The translations under genes and the position numbers were made by a program. A stretch of DNA of 64,000 bases from Micromonospora profundi (GTDB lineage Bacteria; Actinomycetota; Actinomycetes; Mycobacteriales; Micromonosporaceae). Positions 50,891 to 60,588 of the stretch are shown here, in pieces (within the stretch, counting starts at the first letter, position 1; every line of letters starts with the position of its first letter). The notes under the pieces were generated by a model, which saw only the letters and a program-made list of their open reading frames with translations, was not told the origin of the DNA and ran no database searches. The stretch covers positions 3,753,001 through 3,817,000 of the forward strand of contig NZ_JAATJK010000001.1 of assembly GCF_011927785.1 (NCBI RefSeq), written 5' to 3'.

Positions 50891-51026
50891 CCCGGCCCCC
50901 AGCGCTCGACGTCGGCCGCCAACTCTAAACGGCGGCGTGCCCCGCCCGACCCCGGCCCGCCGGGCGGCCGTCGGGCCGGTAACCCGGGGGCGCTGCGCCG
51001 CCGCGCTGCCTATTCTTGGGCACGAC

Positions 51027-54000
51027 ATGCAGAATCAAGCCGCCGCCGCCGCGACCGATCCGGTACGCGAGCTGCACCGCCGCCTCACTCCCCTGATGTT
51101 CCGCGACCAGCGCCGGCTCCAGCGGCGCCTGGACGGTGCCCGCAAGCTGCGTGACCCGCAGCGCCGGGAGGCTGCCCTCGCGGAGATCACCGCCGAGGTG
51201 GCGAGGGCCGAGCAGCGGCTCGCCGCCCGGCGCGCGGCGGTGCCGGTGATCACGTACCCGGCGGGGTTGCCGGTCAGTGAGCGCAAGGACGACATCGCCG
51301 CCGCGATCCGCGATCACCAGGTGGTGATCGTGGCCGGTGAGACCGGCTCCGGCAAGACGACCCAGCTGCCGAAGATCTGCCTGGAGTTGGGGCGTGGCGT
51401 GCACGGCCTCATCGGGCACACCCAGCCCCGGCGGCTGGCGGCCCGGACGGTGGCCGACCGGATCGCCGACGAGTTGGGCACCGAGCTGGGTGACGTGGTC
51501 GGTTACAAGGTGCGTTTCACCGACCAGGTAAGCGAGCGCAGCCTGGTCAAGCTCATGACCGACGGCATCCTGCTGGCCGAGTTGCAGACCGACCGGATGC
51601 TGCGCCAGTACGACACGTTGATCATCGACGAGGCCCACGAGCGCAGCCTCAACATCGACTTCATCCTCGGGTACCTGCGGGAGCTGCTGCCCCGACGACC
51701 CGACCTCAAGGTGATCATCACCTCGGCCACCATCGAGACCGACCGGTTCGCCAGGCACTTCGCCGGGCCGCCCACCGCCGACGAGCCCGCCGGCGTACCG
51801 GCTCCGGTGGTGGAGGTGTCCGGGCGGACCTATCCGGTCGAGGTGCGCTACCGGCCGCTTGTCGAGCTGGCCGAGGGTGAGGAGGACGGCGACAGCGACG
51901 AGGAGAACGTCCGCGACCAGATCCAGGCGATCGGGGACGCAGTCGAGGAGTTGGCCGCCGAGGGGCCCGGCGACATCCTGGTCTTCCTCAGCGGGGAGCG
52001 GGAGATCCGGGACACCGCCGACGCCCTGGCCAAGCTGGTGCAGACGAAGCGGACACTGCTCGGCACCGAGATCCTGCCCCTGTACGCGCGGCTCTCCAGC
52101 GCCGAGCAGCACCGCGTCTTCGCCGCGCACACCTCGCGGCGCGTGGTGCTCGCCACGAACGTCGCGGAGACCTCGCTGACAGTGCCCGGCATCAAGTACG
52201 TGGTGGACCCGGGCACCGCGCGGATCTCCCGCTACTCCAGCCGGCTCAAGGTGCAGCGGCTGCCGATCGAGCCGATCTCCCAGGCGTCGGCCAACCAGCG
52301 CAAGGGACGCTGCGGGCGTACGTCGGACGGTATCTGCATCCGCCTCTACGACGAGCAGGATTTCCTGTCGCGACCGGAGTTCACCGACCCGGAGATCCTG
52401 CGCACCAACCTGGCGTCGGTCATTCTCCAGATGACCGCGATCGGGCTCGGCGACCTGGCCGCGTTCCCGTTCATCGACCCACCGGACAAGCGCAACATCA
52501 CCGACGGCGTCAACCTGCTGCACGAGCTGGGCGCTCTGGACCCGACCGAGGCTGACCCCGCGAAGCGGCTCACCGCGCTGGGCCGGCGGCTGGCGCAGCT
52601 GCCTGTCGACCCGCGACTGGCCCGGATGGTGGTCGAGGGCGAGCGCAACGGCTGTGCCGCCGAGGTGCTGGTGATCACCGCAGCGCTGTCCATCCAGGAC
52701 CCGCGCGAGCGGCCGGCGGAGAAGCAGGCCCAGGCCGACCAGGCGCACGCCCGGTTCGCCGACAAGGAGTCGGACTTCGTCGCGTACCTCAACCTGTGGC
52801 GCTACCTTCGCGAGCAGCAGCGGGAGCTGTCCTCAAGCGCGTTCCGCCGGATGTGCAAGGCGGAGTACCTGAACTACCTACGGGTACGCGAGTGGCAGGA
52901 CATCGTCAGTCAACTGCGCCAGGTGCTGCGTACCCCGGCCGAGGGCGAGAGGCGCGGCGGACGGCCGGCGCGGGACACCTCGGGCGAGGCGGATGCCGGC
53001 CGGAATCGGCACGCGGCCGACCTGCCGGAGGAGATCGACACCCCGAAGGTGCACCAGTCGCTGCTGCCCGGCCTGCTGTCGCACATCGGCCTGAAGGACG
53101 CCCAGAAGCACGAGTACCTCGGCGCGCGGGGCGCGAAGTTCGCGCTCTTTCCCGGTTCGGCGCTGTTCAAGAAGCCGCCGCGCTGGGTGATGGCCGCCGA
53201 GTTGGTGGAGACGTCCCGGCTGTGGGGTCGGATCGCCGGCCGGGTCGAGCCGGAGTGGGTCGAGCCGCTCGCGCAGCACCTGGTCAAGCGCAGCTACAGC
53301 GAGCCGCACTGGGAGAAGAAGCAGGCCGCGGTGATGGCCTACGAGAAGGTCACCCTGTACGGCGTCCCGCTTGTCACCTCCCGCAAGGTCAACTTCGGGC
53401 GGATCGACCCGGCGCTGAGCCGGGAGCTGTTCATCAGGCACGCTCTCGTTGAGGGCGACTGGCAGACCCACCACCATTTCTGGGCCGACAACAAGCGTCT
53501 GCTCGGCGAGATCGAGGAGTTGGAGAGCCGCGCCCGACGCCGGGACATCCTCGTCGACGACGAGACCATCTTCGGCTTCTACGACCAGCGGATCCCGGCC
53601 GACGTGGTCTCCGGCCGGCACTTCGACACGTGGTGGAAGAAGACCCGCCGGGAGCAGCCCGACCTGCTCACGTTCACCCGCGACCTGCTGGTCAACGACG
53701 GCAAGGCGGGGGTGGACGAGGGCGACTACCCGGACGAGTGGCAGGCCGAGGGGGTGACCCTGCCGCTCACCTACCGGTTCGAGCCGGGCACGCCCACCGA
53801 CGGCGTCACGGTGGACATCCCGCTGCCGCTGCTCAACCAGGTGCCGGCGGAGAGCTTCGACTGGCAGGTGCCGGGGCTGCGTGAGGAGCTTGTCATCGCG
53901 CTGATCCGCGCGCTGCCCAAGCCGATCCGCCGCAACTTCGTGCCGGTGCCGGACTTCGCGCGGGCCGCCCTTGCCGCGATCACCCCGGGCGAGGAGCCGT

Positions 54001-55088
54001 TGCTTGACGCGCTCACCCGCCAGCTGCGCCGGATGACAGGCGTGACGGTGCCCCGGGACGCCTGGGAGCCGGCCAAGCTGCCCGCCCACCTGCGGGTCAC
54101 GTTCCGGGTGCTCGGCGACGACGAGAAGCCCGTCGCCGAGGGCAAGGACCTGCAGGCGCTGCAGCGCCAACTCCGCCAGGAGGTACGCCAGGTGGTGGCG
54201 GCCGCCGCGCCGGAGGTGGCCCGTACCGGGCTGCGCGAGTGGAGCATCGGCACACTGCCACGGACCATCGAGCAGGTCCGCGCCGGCTACGCGGTGACCG
54301 CCTATCCGGCGCTCGTCGACGAGGGCGCCACGGTCGGGGTGCGGGTGTTCGACTCCCCCGCCGAGGCGGAGGCGGCGCAGTGGGCGGGCACCCGACGGCT
54401 GCTGCGGCTCACGGTGCCCTCCCCTGCCCGGTTCCTCCAGGGTCGGCTGAGCAACGAGGCGAAGCTCGCGCTGAGCCGCAACCCGCACGGCGGTGTGCAG
54501 CAACTGATCGAGGACGCGGCGGGCGCGGCCATCGACCGCCTGATCGGCGACGCCGGTGGGCCGGCGTGGGACGCCGAGGGCTTCGCCGCGTTGCGCGAGA
54601 AGGTCCGGGCGGACCTGGTCGACACGGTGGTCGAGGTGATGGACCGGGTGCGCAGGGTCCTCGCCGCCGCGTACACCGTCGAGCAGCGGCTCGGCGCCAC
54701 CCGCAACCTCGCCGTGGTGGCGGCGTTGGCGGACATCCGCAAGCAGCTCGCCGGCCTGGTGCACGCCGGGTTCATCACCGAGACCGGGTACGCCCGCCTG
54801 CCCGACCTGCTGCGCTACCTGACCGCCATCGAGCGCCGGATGGACCGCCTCGGCGGCAACCCGCAGCGCGACCGTCAGCAACAGGACCGGATCGCTGTGG
54901 TGCAGAAGGAGTACGACGATCTGCTCGCCGCGCTGCCGCCCGCGCGCCGGCAGGAAGCCGCCGTCCGCCAGATCCGCTGGATGATCGAGGAGTTGCGGGT
55001 GAACGTCTTCGCGCAGGCGCTGGGCACCCCGTACCCGGTGTCGGAGCAGCGGATCTACCGGGCCATGGACGACGCCGAGGGCCGCTGA
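51027..55088 (+). CDS. hrpA: ATP-dependent RNA helicase HrpA
   Basis: At 1,353 residues it has the full HrpA architecture. Motif I is AGETGSGKTTQLPK (near residue 105), motif II DEAHERSLNIDF and motif III SATIE. TNVAETSLTVPGI and NQRKGRCGRTSDGICIRLY follow, with helicase-associated and OB domains and a long C-terminal DUF3418 region. HrpA acts on RNA and, in other bacteria, helps clear stalled ribosomes. ATG 51027 is only 11 bases after TATTCT (51011-51016), suggesting a nearly leaderless transcript. The frame open from 50664 is not coding before this. Together with hrpB it gives both related DEAH helicases. Confidence 0.95.
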   Translation: MQNQAAAAATDPVRELHRRLTPLMFRDQRRLQRRLDGARKLRDPQRREAALAEITAEVARAEQRLAARRAAVPVITYPAGLPVSERKDDIAAAIRDHQVVIVAGETGSGKTTQLPKICLELGRGVHGLIGHTQPRRLAARTVADRIADELGTELGDVVGYKVRFTDQVSERSLVKLMTDGILLAELQTDRMLRQYDTLIIDEAHERSLNIDFILGYLRELLPRRPDLKVIITSATIETDRFARHFAGPPTADEPAGVPAPVVEVSGRTYPVEVRYRPLVELAEGEEDGDSDEENVRDQIQAIGDAVEELAAEGPGDILVFLSGEREIRDTADALAKLVQTKRTLLGTEILPLYARLSSAEQHRVFAAHTSRRVVLATNVAETSLTVPGIKYVVDPGTARISRYSSRLKVQRLPIEPISQASANQRKGRCGRTSDGICIRLYDEQDFLSRPEFTDPEILRTNLASVILQMTAIGLGDLAAFPFIDPPDKRNITDGVNLLHELGALDPTEADPAKRLTALGRRLAQLPVDPRLARMVVEGERNGCAAEVLVITAALSIQDPRERPAEKQAQADQAHARFADKESDFVAYLNLWRYLREQQRELSSSAFRRMCKAEYLNYLRVREWQDIVSQLRQVLRTPAEGERRGGRPARDTSGEADAGRNRHAADLPEEIDTPKVHQSLLPGLLSHIGLKDAQKHEYLGARGAKFALFPGSALFKKPPRWVMAAELVETSRLWGRIAGRVEPEWVEPLAQHLVKRSYSEPHWEKKQAAVMAYEKVTLYGVPLVTSRKVNFGRIDPALSRELFIRHALVEGDWQTHHHFWADNKRLLGEIEELESRARRRDILVDDETIFGFYDQRIPADVVSGRHFDTWWKKTRREQPDLLTFTRDLLVNDGKAGVDEGDYPDEWQAEGVTLPLTYRFEPGTPTDGVTVDIPLPLLNQVPAESFDWQVPGLREELVIALIRALPKPIRRNFVPVPDFARAALAAITPGEEPLLDALTRQLRRMTGVTVPRDAWEPAKLPAHLRVTFRVLGDDEKPVAEGKDLQALQRQLRQEVRQVVAAAAPEVARTGLREWSIGTLPRTIEQVRAGYAVTAYPALVDEGATVGVRVFDSPAEAEAAQWAGTRRLLRLTVPSPARFLQGRLSNEAKLALSRNPHGGVQQLIEDAAGAAIDRLIGDAGGPAWDAEGFAALREKVRADLVDTVVEVMDRVRRVLAAAYTVEQRLGATRNLAVVAALADIRKQLAGLVHAGFITETGYARLPDLLRYLTAIERRMDRLGGNPQRDRQQQDRIAVVQKEYDDLLAALPPARRQEAAVRQIRWMIEELRVNVFAQALGTPYPVSEQRIYRAMDDAEGR

Positions 55089-55097
55089 CCTCGCGGG

Positions 55098-56027
55098 TCA
55101 GCGCGGGTCGACGCCCGGCGGCAGGTCGTCGCGGTCGATAGCGGACTGGATGTAGTCGAGCAGGATCCGGCGCAGCTCCCGCCCGGCGTGGGTGGGCACC
55201 ACGTCCTTCCGGCGGGCCACCGCGATGGTCCGTCGCACCCCGGGCGGGGCCAGTGGGGTGATCCGTACCCCGGGGCGGCGGGCCAGCACGATGCCCGGCA
55301 CCAGCGCGATGCCGAGCCCTGCCTCGACGAAGCTGAGGACGGCGTCCATCTCGCCGCCGTCGACAGCGAAGGTCGGCTCGAAGCCGGCCTCGCGGCACGC
55401 CTGGATGGTGGCGTCGCGCAGGTCGTAGCCCTCCCGGAACATCACCATCGGCTGGTCGCGCAGGTCGGTGATGTGCAGCTCGCCGGTCGCCGAAGCGGTC
55501 GGCACCTCGTGCACCGAGGCCACCACGAGGCTCTCCCGCAGGATCGGGTCGACACGCAGGCCCGGGTCCGCGCCCTGGGCCGGCATGATGATCAGCGCCA
55601 GGTCGAGGTCACCGCGGAGCAGGTCGCGGACCAGGTCCTGGGAGCCGCCCTCCTCGACGCGCAGGTCGACTGTGGGGTGGGCGTCCCGGAACCGGCGCAG
55701 CACCGGCGGGGCGAGCGAGGTGGCCAGGCTCGGGGTGGCGCCCAGCCGCACGCGGCCCCGCCGGAGCCCGACCAGCTCCTGCACCTCGCGGGTGGCGGTC
55801 TCCACGTCGGCGAGGATGCGGGTCGCCAACGGCAGCAGCACCTCACCGGCCGCGGTCAGTGTGATGTTTCCCCTTACCCGCTCGAAGAGGGGGGCGCCGA
55901 GGTCGGTTTCCAGAGCGTGAATTTGCTTACTGAGAGAAGGCTGAGTGATGCCTACCAGGTCGGCGGCTTGGGTGAAATGTCGTACTTCGGCCACCGCGAC
56001 GAAGTACCGGAGCTGATGGAGCTGCAT
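55098..56027 (-). CDS. LysR-family transcriptional regulator
   Basis: A 309-residue regulator with an N-terminal winged helix (MQLHQLRYFVAVAEVRHFTQAADLVGITQPSLSKQI) and an effector domain (VRLGATPSLATSLAPPVL; DLALIIMPAQG; GLGIALVPGIVL). It is divergent from the succinate dehydrogenase operon, with a T-N11-A palindrome between them. LysR proteins usually control the divergent neighbour, so it probably tunes sdh expression to a metabolite. It converges on hrpA after a nine-base gap. Confidence 0.92.
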   Translation of the reverse strand: MQLHQLRYFVAVAEVRHFTQAADLVGITQPSLSKQIHALETDLGAPLFERVRGNITLTAAGEVLLPLATRILADVETATREVQELVGLRRGRVRLGATPSLATSLAPPVLRRFRDAHPTVDLRVEEGGSQDLVRDLLRGDLDLALIIMPAQGADPGLRVDPILRESLVVASVHEVPTASATGELHITDLRDQPMVMFREGYDLRDATIQACREAGFEPTFAVDGGEMDAVLSFVEAGLGIALVPGIVLARRPGVRITPLAPPGVRRTIAVARRKDVVPTHAGRELRRILLDYIQSAIDRDDLPPGVDPR

Positions 56028-56031
56028 CTAC

Positions 56032-56046
56032 ATAGCCTACGGCTAT
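56032..56046. promoter_or_regulatory. LysR-type binding site (T-N11-A palindrome)
   Basis: ATAGCCTACGGCTAT is a perfect 15-bp palindrome with a T-N11-A core, four bases from the LysR start and 59 bases before the sdh operon. Confidence 0.75.
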
Positions 56047-56104
56047 CAACACTGCGAGTTTGATGCATTGGACGACTGATTGAAGTGCTCCTAGCGTCGG
56101 TCAC

Positions 56105-56794
56105 GTGGTCATGACGAAAACTCGGTCGCCCATCCGCACGAACGTCGGTCTCAAGGCCGTCATGGCGGTGACGGGCATTGTGCTGGTGCTGTTCCTGATC
56201 GCGCACATGCTCGGGAACCTGAAGGTCTTCGCGGGGGCATCCTCGTTCGACAGCTACGCGCACTGGCTGCGCGACATCGGAAAGCCGCTGCTGCCCGGTG
56301 TGTGGTTCCTGTGGATCATGCGCATCGGGCTGGTGGTGGCCGCCGTCGGCCACATCTGGGCCGCGACGGTGCTGGCGCTGCGTGCCCGCGCCGCCCGCCC
56401 GGTGCGCTACGCCCACCGTAAGAAAGTCCGGGGCAGCTACGCGGCCCGCACGATGCGGTGGGGCGGGGTGATCATCCTGCTCTTCGTGATCTACCACATC
56501 CTGGACCTGACCACCGGCACGCTCAACCCGGTCGGCGACCCCACCAAGCCGTTCGGCAACGTCGTCGCCGACTTCGCGCCGGAGCGCTGGTACGTCACGC
56601 TCTTCTACACCCTGGCGATCGTCACGCTCGGCTTCCACCTGCGCCACGGCGCCTTCAGCGCGTTCCGCAGCCTCGGCCAGCAGACGCCGCGAGGTGAGCG
56701 TCGGGCGCGCAACGCCGCGCTGGTCTTCTCCGTGGCGCTCTGCGCCGGATACCTGGTGGTCCCGTTCGCCGTTCTCACCGGATTGGTGTCCTGA
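56105..56794 (+). CDS. sdhC: Succinate dehydrogenase/fumarate reductase cytochrome b subunit
   Basis: A 229-residue membrane subunit with five helices of the single-subunit diheme type (Bacillus-like). Axial His candidates lie in [35 protein letters not shown] and [11 protein letters not shown]. It binds quinone and passes electrons to or from the flavoprotein and iron-sulphur subunits. GTG 56105 or ATG 56111 may be the start; no ribosome site is visible. One base separates its stop from sdhA. Confidence 0.93.
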   Translation: MVMTKTRSPIRTNVGLKAVMAVTGIVLVLFLIAHMLGNLKVFAGASSFDSYAHWLRDIGKPLLPGVWFLWIMRIGLVVAAVGHIWAATVLALRARAARPVRYAHRKKVRGSYAARTMRWGGVIILLFVIYHILDLTTGTLNPVGDPTKPFGNVVADFAPERWYVTLFYTLAIVTLGFHLRHGAFSAFRSLGQQTPRGERRARNAALVFSVALCAGYLVVPFAVLTGLVS

Positions 56795-56795
56795 C

Positions 56796-58733
56796 ATGGA
56801 ACTCTTCACCGAGGGCGACCCGATCGCCGACACCAGGGCTCCCGACGGCCCGATCGACAAGCGCTGGGAGACCCGCCGCTTCGAGGCCAAGCTCGTCAAC
56901 CCGGCCAACCGCCGCAAGATGACGGTGATCGTGGTCGGCACCGGCCTGGCCGGCGGGTCCGCCGCCGCCACGCTGGCCGAGCAGGGCTACCACGTCAAGT
57001 CCTACTGCTACCAGGACAGCCCGCGCCGGGCGCACTCGATCGCGGCGCAGGGCGGCATCAACGCCGCGAAGAACTACCGCAACGACGGCGACTCGGTGCA
57101 CCGGCTGTTCTACGACACCGTCAAGGGCGGCGACTTCCGCTCCCGGGAGTCGAACGTGCACCGGCTCGCCGAGGTGTCGGTGAACATCATCGACCAGTGC
57201 GTCGCCCAGGGCGTGCCGTTCGCCCGCGAGTACGGCGGCCTGCTGGACACCCGCTCCTTCGGTGGCGCCCAGGTGCAGCGCACCTTCTACGCCCGGGGCC
57301 AGACGGGTCAGCAGCTGCTGCTCGGCGCGTACCAGGCCCTGGAGCGGCAGATCGGCCTGGGCAACGTGGAGATGAACGCCCGGCACGAGATGCTGGAGCT
57401 TGTCGTCATCGACGGCAAGGCCCGGGGCATCGTCGTCCGGGACATGGTCACCGGCGAGATCACCACCGAGATGGCCGACGCCGTCGTGCTCGCCTCCGGC
57501 GGTTACGGCAACGTCTTCTACCTCTCCACGAACGCCAAGGGCTGCAACGTCACCGCCACCTGGCGGGCGCACCGCAAGGGCGCGTACTTCGCCAACCCCT
57601 GCTACACGCAGATCCACCCGACCTGCATCCCGGTCTCCGGCGACCACCAGTCGAAGCTGACCCTGATGAGCGAGTCGCTGCGCAACGACGGCCGGGTCTG
57701 GGTGCCGAAGACAAAGGGCGACGACCGCAGCCCGAAGGACATCCCCGAGAACGAGCGGGACTACTACCTGGAGCGGATCTACCCCTCCTTCGGCAACCTG
57801 GTCCCCCGCGACATCGCCTCCCGTGCCGCCAAGAACGTCTGCGACGAGGGTCGGGGCGTGGGACCGACGAAGCTCGGCGTCTACCTCGACTTCGCCGACG
57901 CGATCAACCGCCTGGGCCGCAAGGCCATCGAGGCCAAGTACGGCAACCTCTTCGAGATGTACGAGCGGATCACCGGCGAGGACCCGTACGAGGTGCCGAT
58001 GCGGATCTACCCCGCCGTGCACTACACGATGGGTGGCCTGTGGGTCGACTACGACCTCCAGTCGAGCATCCCGGGCCTGTTCGTGATCGGGGAGGCGAAC
58101 TTCTCCGACCACGGCGCGAACCGGCTCGGCGCGTCCGCGCTGATGCAGGGCCTCGCCGACGGCTACTTCGTGCTGCCCACCACGCTCGCCAACTACCTGG
58201 CCTCCGGCCCGCTGGAGAAGGTCGACGCCAGCCACCCGGCGGCGGTGGAGGCGCGCACCGACGTCGAGGACCGCATCCAGCGGCTGCTGGGGGTCAACGG
58301 CGACCGGACGGTGGACTCGTTCCACCGGGAGCTGGGCCAGATCATGTGGGAGCACTGCGGCATGGAGCGCAGTGAGGCCGGCCTGCGCAAGGCGATCGAC
58401 GAGATCCGCGCCCTGCGCGAGCAGTTCTGGCAGCGGGTCAAGGTGTCCGGCACCGGCGAGGAGTTCAACCAGTCGCTGGAGAAGGCCGGCCGTGTCGCCG
58501 ACTTCTTCGAGCTGGCCGAGCTGATGTGCATCGACGCCCTGCACCGCGAGGAGTCCTGCGGCGGCCACTTCCGGGCCGAGCACCAGACGCCCGACGGTGA
58601 GGCGCAGCGCGACGACGACCGGTTCGCGTACGTGGCGGCGTGGGAGTTCACCGCCACCGGCGAGCCGTCGGTGCTGCACAAGGAAGACCTGAAGTTCGAA
58701 TACGTCCACCCCACGCAGCGGAGCTACAAGTGA
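56796..58733 (+). CDS. sdhA: Succinate dehydrogenase/fumarate reductase flavoprotein subunit
   Basis: A 645-residue flavoprotein. It has the FAD-binding [21 protein letters not shown], the covalent-FAD His region [18 protein letters not shown], active-site [10 protein letters not shown] and [21 protein letters not shown], then [32 protein letters not shown]. It oxidises succinate to fumarate in the TCA cycle and respiratory chain (reverse possible). It overlaps sdhB by four bases (GTGA). Confidence 0.96.
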   Translation: MELFTEGDPIADTRAPDGPIDKRWETRRFEAKLVNPANRRKMTVIVVGTGLAGGSAAATLAEQGYHVKSYCYQDSPRRAHSIAAQGGINAAKNYRNDGDSVHRLFYDTVKGGDFRSRESNVHRLAEVSVNIIDQCVAQGVPFAREYGGLLDTRSFGGAQVQRTFYARGQTGQQLLLGAYQALERQIGLGNVEMNARHEMLELVVIDGKARGIVVRDMVTGEITTEMADAVVLASGGYGNVFYLSTNAKGCNVTATWRAHRKGAYFANPCYTQIHPTCIPVSGDHQSKLTLMSESLRNDGRVWVPKTKGDDRSPKDIPENERDYYLERIYPSFGNLVPRDIASRAAKNVCDEGRGVGPTKLGVYLDFADAINRLGRKAIEAKYGNLFEMYERITGEDPYEVPMRIYPAVHYTMGGLWVDYDLQSSIPGLFVIGEANFSDHGANRLGASALMQGLADGYFVLPTTLANYLASGPLEKVDASHPAAVEARTDVEDRIQRLLGVNGDRTVDSFHRELGQIMWEHCGMERSEAGLRKAIDEIRALREQFWQRVKVSGTGEEFNQSLEKAGRVADFFELAELMCIDALHREESCGGHFRAEHQTPDGEAQRDDDRFAYVAAWEFTATGEPSVLHKEDLKFEYVHPTQRSYK

Positions 58734-59494
58734 ACCTGACCCTGCGCATCTGGCGCCAGAAGGGCCCTGAGGACAAGGGTCGGATGGTGACCTACCCGGT
58801 CAACGACGTGTCCCCGGACATGTCGTTCCTGGAGATGCTCGACGTGCTCAACGAGCGGTTGATCCTCGACGGCGAGGACCCGGTGGCGTTCGACCACGAC
58901 TGTCGCGAGGGCATCTGCGGCATGTGCGGTCTGATGATCAACGGTGACGCGCACGGCCCGCAGCGCGGTACCACCGCCTGTCAGCTGCACATGCGGCAGT
59001 TCTCCGACGGCGAGACGATCGACATCGAGCCGTGGCGGGCCAGCGCCTTCCCGGTCATCAAGGACCTGGTGGTCAACCGGGACGCCTTCGACAAGATCAT
59101 CGCTGCTGGTGGCTACGTCACCGCGCCGACCGGCAGCGCGCCCGAGGCGCACTCCACGCCGGTGGCCAAGGCCAACGCGGACGCCGCCTTCGAGTCGGCC
59201 GCCTGCATCGGCTGCGGCGCCTGCGTGGCGGCCTGCCCGAACGGCTCCGGCATGCTCTTCACTGCCGCCAAGCTCACCCAGCTCTCACTGCTGCCGCAGG
59301 GCCAGCCGGAGCGCTACACCCGGGTCATCGGCATGGTCGACGCGCACGACGAGGCCGGCTTCGGCGGCTGCACCAACGCTGGCGAGTGCACCGTGGTCTG
59401 CCCGAAGGGCATTCCACTGAACACGATCGGCCGGCTCAACCGCGACTACCTCACTGCCACCACCAAGGGCGCCGGCAACACACCCGGCTCCTGA
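58730..59494 (+). CDS. sdhB: Succinate dehydrogenase/fumarate reductase iron-sulphur subunit
   Basis: A 254-residue protein with an N-terminal plant-type [2Fe-2S] ferredoxin domain ([21 protein letters not shown] and TTACQLHMR) and a C-terminal dicluster domain. The latter has [16 protein letters not shown] and [27 protein letters not shown], which bind the [4Fe-4S] and [3Fe-4S] clusters. It starts with GTG inside the sdhA stop. A perfect hairpin terminator follows after 18 bases. Confidence 0.96.
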   Translation: MNLTLRIWRQKGPEDKGRMVTYPVNDVSPDMSFLEMLDVLNERLILDGEDPVAFDHDCREGICGMCGLMINGDAHGPQRGTTACQLHMRQFSDGETIDIEPWRASAFPVIKDLVVNRDAFDKIIAAGGYVTAPTGSAPEAHSTPVAKANADAAFESAACIGCGACVAACPNGSGMLFTAAKLTQLSLLPQGQPERYTRVIGMVDAHDEAGFGGCTNAGECTVVCPKGIPLNTIGRLNRDYLTATTKGAGNTPGS

Positions 59495-59512
59495 GGCTCC
59501 ACCGCGCCGACC

Positions 59513-59544
59513 AGGCCGCCGTACCTTTCCGGGTACGGCGGCCT
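59513..59544. terminator. Bidirectional terminator between sdhB and the esterase gene
   Basis: AGGCCGCCGTACC (59513-59525) pairs perfectly with GGTACGGCGGCCT (59532-59544) around TTTCCG. It lies in the gap between convergent genes. Confidence 0.85.
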
Positions 59545-59582
59545 GTGCTCTACACGGGGTCGGGCGACCGCCCTGTACGGGG

Positions 59583-60563
59583 TCAGCCGGCGCGACGCAG
59601 CCGTCCCAGCATGCCGCCGAGATCCTGGACGAACAGTTCGTGACGGAAGTAGTGGCCGCCCGGAACCTCCCGCCACTCGTGCGGGATGCCGGCCTGGGCC
59701 AGCGCGCCGCGGAACTCGCGTTGGCCCGCCAGGACCTGGGTCTCGTTGACGGTGTCGAACCAGTTGACCGGGTCGGGTGAGGTGCCGGCGGCCAGGAAGA
59801 TGCGCTTGTTGCGGTAGCTCTCGATGCGCTGCACCGGGTTGTCGGCGCTGACCCGGGCCTCGTCCCACAGCGGCGCGCCGTAGACGGTGCCGCCGCCGAG
59901 GTCGAGGGCGGCCGATGTGGCGTTTGCCCAGTGCACGACGAGACCGAAGTCGCGGCGCAGGCTGGCCGGCCCCGAGTGGGAACTCACCGAGCAGAAATGG
60001 CCGTAGTACTTCGCGGCGTACTTGAGAGCGCCGAAGCCGCCCATCGAGAAGCCGGCCACCGCGCGGCCGTTGTACTCGGCGAAGGTCCGGAAGTTGGCAT
60101 CGATCCAGGGCAGCAACTGGGCGATGTGGAACGTCTCCCAGTTGCGGGGTCCGGTGTTGCTGGTGACCGGGTTGGAATACCAGCCGGTGGAGGCGTCCGG
60201 CATGACGACGATGATGTCCCGGCCGGCGGTGAGGTTGATGATGTTGTCCTGCATGTGGAAGGTGCGGAAGTCGGCGTTGCCGCCGTGCAGCAGGTAGAGC
60301 ACCGGGTATCGCTTGCCGCTGGTGTGGTAGCCGTCCGGCAGCAGCACGTTGACCGCGGGGTCCCACTCGATGGCGTCGGTGGCGAACCGGTAGTACTGCA
60401 ACCGGCCGCCGTTCTCGTTCCGCGCGACGATGCGCAGGCCGTACCCGTTGCCTGCGGCGCTTGCCGAGGTCGGCGCGGAGAAGGCACCGGCGAGGGCACC
60501 GGCCGCGGCGACGCCGGCAGCGCCGGTGAGGAGTCGTCGCCTGCTCACGGGGTGGTGATCCAT
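59583..60563 (-). CDS. Secreted alpha/beta-hydrolase esterase (Tat signal)
   Basis: A 326-residue exported hydrolase with a twin-arginine signal (SRRRLLTGAAGVAAAGALAGAF) and an esterase-D/Ag85-like fold. It shows PVLYLLHGGNADFRTF (oxyanion loop), VAGFSMGGFGALKYA with the nucleophile Ser in G-x-S-x-G, and a C-terminal His in PGGHYFRHELF. It could hydrolyse feruloyl or acetyl esters or transfer acyl groups outside the cell. ATG 60563 follows AGGAGG. It lies 25 bases after the amidase stop on the same strand, suggesting one transcript of secreted proteins. Confidence 0.87.
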   Translation of the reverse strand: MDHHPVSRRRLLTGAAGVAAAGALAGAFSAPTSASAAGNGYGLRIVARNENGGRLQYYRFATDAIEWDPAVNVLLPDGYHTSGKRYPVLYLLHGGNADFRTFHMQDNIINLTAGRDIIVVMPDASTGWYSNPVTSNTGPRNWETFHIAQLLPWIDANFRTFAEYNGRAVAGFSMGGFGALKYAAKYYGHFCSVSSHSGPASLRRDFGLVVHWANATSAALDLGGGTVYGAPLWDEARVSADNPVQRIESYRNKRIFLAAGTSPDPVNWFDTVNETQVLAGQREFRGALAQAGIPHEWREVPGGHYFRHELFVQDLGGMLGRLRRAG

Positions 60564-60588
60564 GGATCCTCCTGGCGGTCTGTCGGGA

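Noticed and set aside
52878..54881. A 667-codon antisense frame opposite hrpA
   Set aside because: Val/Leu/Gln/Arg-rich low-information sequence, typical of a shadow frame.
56775..58709. A 644-codon antisense frame opposite sdhA
   Set aside because: No domain is seen; sdhA is unambiguous on the plus strand.
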